A stretch of 43,393 nt of DNA, taken from NCBI GenBank assembly GCA_021736705.1, contig JAIPFI010000005.1, positions 1 to 43,393 of the forward strand, given 5' to 3'. The stretch comes from Methylococcaceae bacterium (GTDB lineage Bacteria; Pseudomonadota; Gammaproteobacteria; Methylococcales; Methylomonadaceae). The notes under the pieces were generated by a model. That model was given only the letters and a program-made list of their open reading frames with translations, was not told where the DNA came from and searched no databases. The first letter of the stretch is position 1; each line of letters begins with the position of its first letter. Below are positions 37,880 through 43,393 of the stretch, in pieces. The position numbers and the translations under genes are program-made.

Positions 37880-37974
37880 TAGGAGCGCCACGAGCTTACC
37901 TGCGAAAGGCGGAAGAACCGTCTGAGCTTTTTCAAAAAATAAGTTATCGAAATTATTTTGCGCTCATTCCTAAG
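37880..37974. repeat. Imperfect GGAGCG/CGCTC element after rdgB
   Basis: TAGGAGCGC near 37880 and GCGCTCATTCCTA near 37961 are inverted arms with a 3-base insertion in the right arm; between them CGAGCTTACC and CGTCTGAGCTT also recall the other intergenic hairpins. The structure is imperfect. Confidence 0.35.
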
Positions 37975-38041
37975 CTCAGATAACAACTGAACTTTTATCA
38001 CTTAGCAATAACACCAAGTCACCTTTTACTACCTATCTCTT

Positions 38042-39658
38042 ATGCTAACACGCCTCATACTTTATATTGCCTACAGCCTGAAAACCTCTGCGCACTATCA
38101 AAGCGTGAAGGTTTTTCTCTACAACTTATTAAAAAACCCACAGAGCAAAATCAAATCATACTTTGATATTTTCATGATTATGCTAGTTATCAGTAGCGTA
38201 TCACTACTACTTTACGAGGTTGAACATAAAACATCAGCATGGGCGATTTTATTTGAAAATTTTGTTGTCACTGTTTTCATCTGTGAATACCTGTTGCGCG
38301 GCTGGATATACTCAGACATACACAACCTAATTATCAAGCAGCATGAAAAAACCGAATACTTAGGCACGCCTTTTCATTTACATAAAGTCTTGAGCCTCGT
38401 CATCACTAACAAGCTCAGCTATATTTTTTCCCCAAGCGCCATTATTGACCTACTAGCCATTCTACCAAGCTACAGACCACTACGTATTTTGCGAATTTTT
38501 CTTATTTTTCGCTTATTCAAGCTGTTTCGCTATTCACAAAGCATGCAAATGTTCACCGGTGTCCTGAAAAACAAACGCTTTGAACTAACGACACTGGCAA
38601 TTTTCATGAGTTTTTTAATTTTCATTGCCAGTACCGCCATATATATGTTCGAAAATCAAAATATGGGCGGAAAAATAAACAATCTTTACGATGCTTTTTA
38701 TTGGGCTGTTGTAACCGTGTCAACCGTGGGCTATGGTGACATCACACCCGTAACCACAGGCGGCCGCCTAGTAACCAGCGCACTTATCATCACTGGCTTA
38801 GGAGTTCTTGCTTTTTTTACTTCAATTATAGTCGCGGCTTTCAATGAAAAAATGAGTGAATTTCAAGAAGAAAGAGTTAAGTCGCGCATTGAAAAACTAA
38901 GTAATACAACCATCCTTTGTGGATTTGGTCGTGTTGGCCAAGATATTGCCCAGCAACTGCGCGCAAATAAGCACCACTTTATCATCATAGATAATAACGA
39001 ACAGCATATCGCGCTAGCTAAACAAAAAGGCTTTATCGCATTATTTGATGATGCAAGTAGAAATTCCGCATTAGAGCAGGCAGGCATTAATAATGGCGCT
39101 ACAGCGGTTTTATGTACCACAGATAATGACATAATAAATGTTTATATCACTTTGACGAGCCGCTATTTAAACCCAGATATCACAATCATCTCACGCGTTA
39201 ACAAGGAAGAGAATGCAAAAAAAATGATTCAGGCAGGAGCCAGTCATATTGTCCAATCATTTAATATTGCAGGTCTTTTAGCCGCAGAATACATCGGGCA
39301 CCCTGTCGCATTTGAGGCAATACACGGCATACTTCATGGTCAACAAGATATACAAATGGAAGCGCTAAGCGTATGCGGATCCTGTTTTCTCACTGGCATA
39401 TCTTTAGAAGAAGCTAATTTTAATCAGTATAAAACTCGCTTAATTGGCGTGATTAGCGAAAACCCCATTCATGCGAAGCGCAGAAACCGTTATAAACTGC
39501 ACAACCAGCATTTTTACTTTAACCCAGATGCTAACTTTATACTCTATGAAGGAGACATTTTAGTTTTATTAGGCCGCCATCTAGGCATTGAACATTTACA
39601 CGATTTAATCATCACAAGCCGCCTACAAAAGACACTAGGAGATCATTATGACCGATAA
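38042..39658 (+). CDS. Voltage-gated-type potassium channel with C-terminal RCK domain
   Basis: 538 aa. A six-helix membrane part is followed by a cytoplasmic RCK (TrkA-N/TrkA-C) part. The S4-like helix has arginines or lysines at regular spacing (PLRILRIFLIFRLFKLFR, 146-163), the pore carries the K+ selectivity filter TVGYGD (228-233), and the last helix ends at about 268. The RCK Rossmann domain begins with ILCGFGRVGQDIA (canonical GxGxxG, 294-299) and runs through the TrkA-C portion to the end. This is the layout of Kch/Kv-like bacterial channels gated by ligand and possibly voltage. It overlaps the next gene by 11 bases. Confidence 0.92.
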   Translation: MLTRLILYIAYSLKTSAHYQSVKVFLYNLLKNPQSKIKSYFDIFMIMLVISSVSLLLYEVEHKTSAWAILFENFVVTVFICEYLLRGWIYSDIHNLIIKQHEKTEYLGTPFHLHKVLSLVITNKLSYIFSPSAIIDLLAILPSYRPLRILRIFLIFRLFKLFRYSQSMQMFTGVLKNKRFELTTLAIFMSFLIFIASTAIYMFENQNMGGKINNLYDAFYWAVVTVSTVGYGDITPVTTGGRLVTSALIITGLGVLAFFTSIIVAAFNEKMSEFQEERVKSRIEKLSNTTILCGFGRVGQDIAQQLRANKHHFIIIDNNEQHIALAKQKGFIALFDDASRNSALEQAGINNGATAVLCTTDNDIINVYITLTSRYLNPDITIISRVNKEENAKKMIQAGASHIVQSFNIAGLLAAEYIGHPVAFEAIHGILHGQQDIQMEALSVCGSCFLTGISLEEANFNQYKTRLIGVISENPIHAKRRNRYKLHNQHFYFNPDANFILYEGDILVLLGRHLGIEHLHDLIITSRLQKTLGDHYDR

Positions 39659-40355
39659 ACTCATTGCAATTTTTGGTTATAACGACATGTCCTTTGAGCT
39701 AGTAAGCAAGCTCAAAGAAAAAGAAAAAGAAAATGAGCTAATAATATTAGACGCTGATCCAGCAAAAATAGAACAAGCCTTACAAAAAGGATTACCAGCG
39801 CAATTGATGGATTACCGCCAAGACGAGGATCTTATTACGCTAGGCATAGGCTCGTCAGTAAAAACGCTTTTTTGCTTTTTAGAATCGGACTCCGAAAATG
39901 TCTTCCTAACACTATCAGCACGCGCACTAGATAAAAAACTGAAAATAATTTCCGTAGTCAATCAGCCCGAATCCGCCGATAAATTATTGGCGGCTGGAGC
40001 CAATAAAATTATTGATCCGTTTGAAATATGCAGTAAAAAAGCCTATCAATTACTCACCAAACCGAGTATCACTTGGATTTTAGATGAAGCCGTTTTTGGA
40101 CGTGCCGATTTAAATATGGCTGAAGTGACAATCCCTGAAAATTCTTGTTTAGACAACACCCTTATTAGCGAATTATTGTTAAATCAACGATATAATCTCT
40201 TTTTAATTGGTGTGGTAGATAAAGAGCTCGGAGACAAGCTATACTTTTCTTTAGGAGAGCAAGAACATGTACTTGATGCGGGTGATATTTTGGTAATATT
40301 AGGTGCCAATCGGGATATTAGAAAATTTAAAAAAGAAATAGGAGTTATTGAATGA
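39648..40355 (+). CDS. Separate RCK (TrkA-N/TrkA-C) regulatory protein
   Basis: 235 aa, no membrane segment. The N-terminal half is a TrkA-N Rossmann fold (KLIAIFGYNDMSFELVSKL), but the nucleotide loop reads GYNDMS in place of GxGxxG, so NAD(H) or ATP binding may be weak or lost. A TrkA-C-like beta domain follows (about 150-225), ending with GDILVILGANRDIRKF. It overlaps the channel gene by 11 bases and overlaps dsbB by ATGA. The likely role is to form a mixed gating ring with the channel's own RCK domain, by analogy with channels that need two RCK domains per subunit; this is an inference. Confidence 0.85.
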   Translation: MTDKLIAIFGYNDMSFELVSKLKEKEKENELIILDADPAKIEQALQKGLPAQLMDYRQDEDLITLGIGSSVKTLFCFLESDSENVFLTLSARALDKKLKIISVVNQPESADKLLAAGANKIIDPFEICSKKAYQLLTKPSITWILDEAVFGRADLNMAEVTIPENSCLDNTLISELLLNQRYNLFLIGVVDKELGDKLYFSLGEQEHVLDAGDILVILGANRDIRKFKKEIGVIE

Positions 40356-40846
40356 TTCAACTTAAACCCAAAATATGGTTTTTCCTCGGCTTTACCGCTT
40401 GCTTTTCCATGCTTGCAATAGGCGCATACTTTCAATTTGTCGAAGAATTAGAGCCCTGCCCGCTATGCATCTCGCAACGTATTGCCATATTAATAACGGG
40501 CATTACCTTCCTCATTGCGGCACTACATAATCCCGCGCAAAAAGGCGTGCAACTATACGCGATTCTCGGCGCACTATTTGCGTTAGTCGGCTCTGCTGTT
40601 TCTGCGCGCCACGTATGGCTACAAAACTTGCCCCCCAATGAAGTACCTGAATGCAGTCCTGGGCTTGCCTATATTTTTGAAAACTTCCCTTTAACTGATA
40701 CGCTTAAAGCAATGGTCACCGGCACAGGGGAATGTGCCGACATACTTTGGACATTTTTAGGATTAAGTATTCCGGCTTGGACCTTCATTGCTTTTATTGT
40801 CTTAGCTAGCATCAGCCTGTATCAACTTATTAATAAAACTGAATAA
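40352..40846 (+). CDS. dsbB: Disulfide bond formation protein DsbB
   Basis: 164 aa with four membrane helices. The first periplasmic loop has the redox pair CPLC (C36, C39) and the second has C101 and C128 (VPECSPGL and GTGECAD), as in E. coli DsbB (C41/C44, C104/C130). DsbB reoxidises DsbA by passing electrons to quinones. The conserved Arg after the first pair (SQR) is present. The start overlaps the RCK gene by ATGA; the methyltransferase-like gene begins one base after its stop. No dsbA is within the window. Confidence 0.95.
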   Translation: MIQLKPKIWFFLGFTACFSMLAIGAYFQFVEELEPCPLCISQRIAILITGITFLIAALHNPAQKGVQLYAILGALFALVGSAVSARHVWLQNLPPNEVPECSPGLAYIFENFPLTDTLKAMVTGTGECADILWTFLGLSIPAWTFIAFIVLASISLYQLINKTE

Positions 40847-40847
40847 T

Positions 40848-41651
40848 ATGTACAAAAAAATCACTCTGCTGGCTTTATTAACATTAAGCCTGAATAGCGT
40901 CGCTGAAATGAATACATTAAAAAAAGCGATCAATGGCTCACAACGCTCAGCAGAACATAAAGCACGTGATATTTACAGGCACCCAGAAAAAACACTAGCG
41001 TTTTTTGATCTTCAGCCCAGCATGACCGTGGTCGAAATATGGCCAGGCGGCCAAGCTTGGTATACAGAAATTTTAGCGCCTTATTTAAAAAATCATGGCA
41101 AACTCTATGCAGCTCATTTCGACGAAAACTCTGTTGCTCCTTACTTTGTCAAAAGTTTAGCGCAATTCAAACAAAAGATAGCTGCAAATCCTGAAGTCTA
41201 TGGCCAAGTAATCAGAACCACCCTAGAAACGTCAGGCAAACTAAAAATTGCACCTGATAACTCCGCTGATCGAATTCTCACTTTTCGCAATGTGCATAAC
41301 TGGATGAAAAACGGTCAAGCTGAAAATGCCTTTAAAATCATGTATCAAGCCTTAAAAACAGGCGGAATATTAGGCGTAGTTGAGCATCGCAATCCTGTCG
41401 GCACCAAGCAAGACCCTGAGGCACTCTCAGGTTACGTTACTGAGGCTTATGTCATTCAGTTAGCAGAGCAAGCAGGTTTCAAGTTAGTTGCCAAGTCTGA
41501 AATAAATGCCAACCCAAAAGATACACACATTCACCCTCAGGGAGTCTGGTCACTACCGCCCTCATTAAAGGGCGAAAAAACAAATAAAACTAATTTTATT
41601 AAAATTGGAGAAAGTGATCGCATGACCTTAAAATTCATTAAACCTGGATAG
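40848..41651 (+). CDS. Exported methyltransferase-like protein (COG4798 type)
   Basis: 267 aa. Residues 1-19 form a signal peptide (ITLLALLTLSLNSVA, then E). The mature part resembles predicted methyltransferases of the COG4798 group: RSAEHKARDIYRHPEKTLAFF, then the nucleotide-binding strand MTVVEIWPGGQAWYTEILAPYL, LTFRNVHNWM and a GGILGVVEHRNP block. The SAM-binding motif is EIWPGGQA, close to the ExGxGxG pattern. How it could obtain SAM outside the cytoplasm is not known. It follows dsbB by one base and ends the operon, so translational coupling is likely. Confidence 0.85.
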   Translation: MYKKITLLALLTLSLNSVAEMNTLKKAINGSQRSAEHKARDIYRHPEKTLAFFDLQPSMTVVEIWPGGQAWYTEILAPYLKNHGKLYAAHFDENSVAPYFVKSLAQFKQKIAANPEVYGQVIRTTLETSGKLKIAPDNSADRILTFRNVHNWMKNGQAENAFKIMYQALKTGGILGVVEHRNPVGTKQDPEALSGYVTEAYVIQLAEQAGFKLVAKSEINANPKDTHIHPQGVWSLPPSLKGEKTNKTNFIKIGESDRMTLKFIKPG

Positions 41652-41984
41652 CCTTTCAAACACTTACACAAAAACAAACATTAGCATCTCAAAAATACCC
41701 AATGCAACTGTTAAAATAATCCTTTATAAAAAAATAACCTACTGTTTTATAATAAAAATTTTTCATCTTTTATTTTTTTAGATGATTTAAGCAGGCACGC
41801 TAAAATCAAGCAGTAGATAACCTTTTCCGAATCTTCTTAAAAAAATTACCCATAATCTTTATGGGTAATTTTTTTATCACATTTATGAGTTACTTAAGAA
41901 ATAAAACTATTTTGTTAGGTAGCGTGTTTTTTTTAAGAAGCAATGATAGAATCAAAACCTTAGTAAGGTAATTTTTTATAATCC
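41652..41984. other. 333-base non-coding stretch before minC
   Basis: AT-rich. It holds a strong terminator at 41841-41877, which probably ends the channel-dsbB operon, and the minC promoter region after it. No gene is seen. Confidence 0.6.
41841..41877 (+). terminator. Rho-independent terminator upstream of minC
   Basis: ATTACCCATAA and TTATGGGTAAT form a perfect 11-bp stem with loop TCT, with A-run before and seven T residues after, so it could act in both directions. Confidence 0.85.
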
Positions 41985-42725
41985 ATGTCCACTGACTCCC
42001 AACCAACTTCTGCAAGTTCACCTGCTTTTGAGTTCAAAAGTGGGGTAATTACCATTCCAGTACTAAATTTATTTAGTACCGATATCAATGCAATTACTCA
42101 TCAGCTACGCGAAAAAATAAAACAAGCACCTGAATTCTTTACCAACTCGTCGCTACTACTTGATCTCAGTGCTATACAAGATCAGGAATTAAACCTTGCC
42201 TTACTGATTGACGCAATTCGTAACTCAGGTATGCGCCCCATCGGCGTCCGTGGTGGAACAGTCAACCAACATCAAGCCGCAAAAGATTTAATGTTACCCA
42301 TTATGTCCGCGCCAAATAGCACCAGCAAGGTAAAACAAGAAGTACCCTTGAAAGTAGAAATATTGGCACAAGCCCCCTCTGAACCACTAACAAGCGTCAC
42401 AGTTACAAGTACGATTATTAATCAACCCATACGCTCGGGACAACGCATCTATGTTAAAGGTGATTTAATAGTCATTGCCCAAGTCAGCGCTGGTGCTGAA
42501 ATAATGGCAGAAGGTAATATACATATTTATGGAACTCTAAGAGGTCGTGCTTTAGCCGGCGTACAAGGCAATGAAAGTGCGCAAATTTTCTGTTCCGACT
42601 TACAAGCCGAATTAATCTCTGTGGCAGGAAATTATCGTATCAGTGAAGACTTAGATGAATCAAACCGCAATACACCGGTACAAATTTATCTTGATAACCA
42701 AGCATTAATTATCAAAAATATTTAG
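41985..42725 (+). CDS. minC: Septum site-determining protein MinC
   Basis: 246 aa, the usual length. The N-terminal FtsZ-inhibiting domain (about 15-110) includes FFTNSSLLLDLSAIQD and MRPIGVRGG. A Pro/Ser linker leads to the C-terminal beta-helix (about 145-246) with QPIRSGQRIYVKGDLIVIAQ, SAGAEIMAEGNIHIYGTLRG and RALAGVQGNESAQIFCSDL, which binds MinD. MinC blocks Z-ring assembly near cell poles. minD follows after 11 bases. Confidence 0.97.
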   Translation: MSTDSQPTSASSPAFEFKSGVITIPVLNLFSTDINAITHQLREKIKQAPEFFTNSSLLLDLSAIQDQELNLALLIDAIRNSGMRPIGVRGGTVNQHQAAKDLMLPIMSAPNSTSKVKQEVPLKVEILAQAPSEPLTSVTVTSTIINQPIRSGQRIYVKGDLIVIAQVSAGAEIMAEGNIHIYGTLRGRALAGVQGNESAQIFCSDLQAELISVAGNYRISEDLDESNRNTPVQIYLDNQALIIKNI

Positions 42726-42736
42726 GAGACAATCCA

Positions 42737-43393
42737 TTGGCTAGAATTATCGTTGTAACATCTGGAAAAGGCGGAGTGGGAAAAACCACCACCAGTGCCG
42801 CAATTGCCATGGGACTTGCAAAAAAAGGACACAAAACAGCTGTTATTGATTTCGATGTCGGACTACGTAACCTTGACCTTATTTTAGGCTGTGAGCGTCG
42901 TGTCGTTTATGACTTTGTAAATGTCATTAATGACGAAGCAACTTTAAATCAAGCCTTAATAAAAGATAAACGCTGTGACCAACTCTATATACTTCCGGCC
43001 TCACAAACTCGTGACAAAGATGCGTTAACCAAAGAAGGCGTAGGTAAAGTATTAAATGAACTATCCAAAACCTTTAAATACATTGTTTGTGACTCACCTG
43101 CAGGGATTGAACGTGGCGCGAATCTAGCCATGTATTTTGCTGATGACGCGTTTGTTGTGACCAACCCAGAAATATCTTCAGTACGTGACTCGGATCGTAT
43201 GTTAGGTATTTTATCCAGCAAATCAAAACGCGCAGAATTGGGAGAAGAACCCATAAAAGAATATCTTTTACTATCTCGTTATGACCCTAAACGTGTTAAA
43301 TTAGGTGTGATGTTAAGTGTTGAAGATGTACAAGATATTCTTTCATTACATCTGCTCGGCGTTATTCCTGAATCACAATCAGTACTTAGTGCG
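42737..43393 (+). CDS. minD: Septum site-determining ATPase MinD, N-terminal part
   Basis: The gene runs off the window; 219 codons are visible. The start is TTG at 42737, supported by TTTAGGAGAC upstream and by the protein (ARIIVVTSGKGGVGKTT) lining up from residue 2 with known MinD. The deviant Walker A SGKGGVGKTT (about 9-18), the DFDVGLRNLDLI switch, DSPAGIERGANLAMYFAD and NPEISSVRDSDRMLGIL follow. MinD binds membrane as an ATP dimer and recruits MinC, and is released by MinE. minE is expected just downstream, outside the window. Confidence 0.97.
   Translation, partial: MARIIVVTSGKGGVGKTTTSAAIAMGLAKKGHKTAVIDFDVGLRNLDLILGCERRVVYDFVNVINDEATLNQALIKDKRCDQLYILPASQTRDKDALTKEGVGKVLNELSKTFKYIVCDSPAGIERGANLAMYFADDAFVVTNPEISSVRDSDRMLGILSSKSKRAELGEEPIKEYLLLSRYDPKRVKLGVMLSVEDVQDILSLHLLGVIPESQSVLSA

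Noticed and set aside
1-43393. CRISPR array, insertion sequence, prophage or integrase-linked tRNA insertion
   Set aside because: No regularly spaced repeats, transposase, integrase or phage structural gene was found; the three tRNA genes are intact and flanked by core genes.

Overview
The window is an ordinary AT-rich gammaproteobacterial chromosome segment (estimated by eye at about 40% G+C) with high coding density. Gene content and order point to Gammaproteobacteria: tig-clpP-clpX-lon-hupB-ppiD, a divergent metG/mrp-dcd cluster, a class I adenylate cyclase, YcgL, TldD/PmbA and minCD. The low G+C and overall content would fit a Methylococcales-type organism, but no diagnostic methanotrophy gene is present, so that is only a guess.

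Layout. 1-1.7 kb: end of tldD and complete pmbA. 1.8-5.0 kb: a secreted protein with a protease-propeptide-like (I9) domain, a DUF3014 membrane-anchored protein and a secreted DUF3465 protein, separated by long non-coding stretches with hairpins. 5.2-9.8 kb, minus strand: glycogen debranching enzyme, nitroreductase, a Nif3-insert/CutA-like small protein overlapping a YheT-type hydrolase. 10.0-14.7 kb: the most unusual part. A minus-strand operon encodes a PspA/IM30-like coiled-coil protein, a polytopic membrane protein with about 14 membrane segments and a secreted protein with a phospholipase A2-like CCxxHD motif. It is preceded by a textbook -24/-12 sigma-54 promoter and four copies of the octamer CAATTTAT/ATAAATTG. 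On the other side lie a Phd/RelE-type toxin-antitoxin pair and a sigma-54 activator with a large unrecognised N-terminal domain. This resembles the PspF/PspA envelope-stress circuit, but with different effectors and sensor.

14.9-20.5 kb: argH, a histidine phosphatase, cyaA and a DUF188 protein. 20.7-26.6 kb: cold-shock protein, a membrane protein paired with a CPBP (CAAX-type) protease, YcgL, dcd, mrp and metG. 27.0-35.7 kb, all on the minus strand: tRNA-Leu, tig, clpP, clpX, lon (with a sigma-32-like promoter), hupB, tRNA-Val, tRNA-Asp and ppiD, a folding and proteolysis block. 35.9-37.8 kb: a small unknown protein, rph and rdgB. 38.0-41.7 kb: a tight four-gene plus-strand operon of a voltage-gated-type K+ channel with an RCK domain, a separate RCK protein, dsbB and an exported methyltransferase-like protein. 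41.9 kb to the end: minC and the first 219 codons of minD, which starts with TTG.

No CRISPR array, insertion sequence, prophage or rRNA was seen. Short hairpin-forming intergenic elements, several carrying GCTCC/GGAGC or TGTAG/CTACA arms, recur between genes and may be a dispersed REP-like family.
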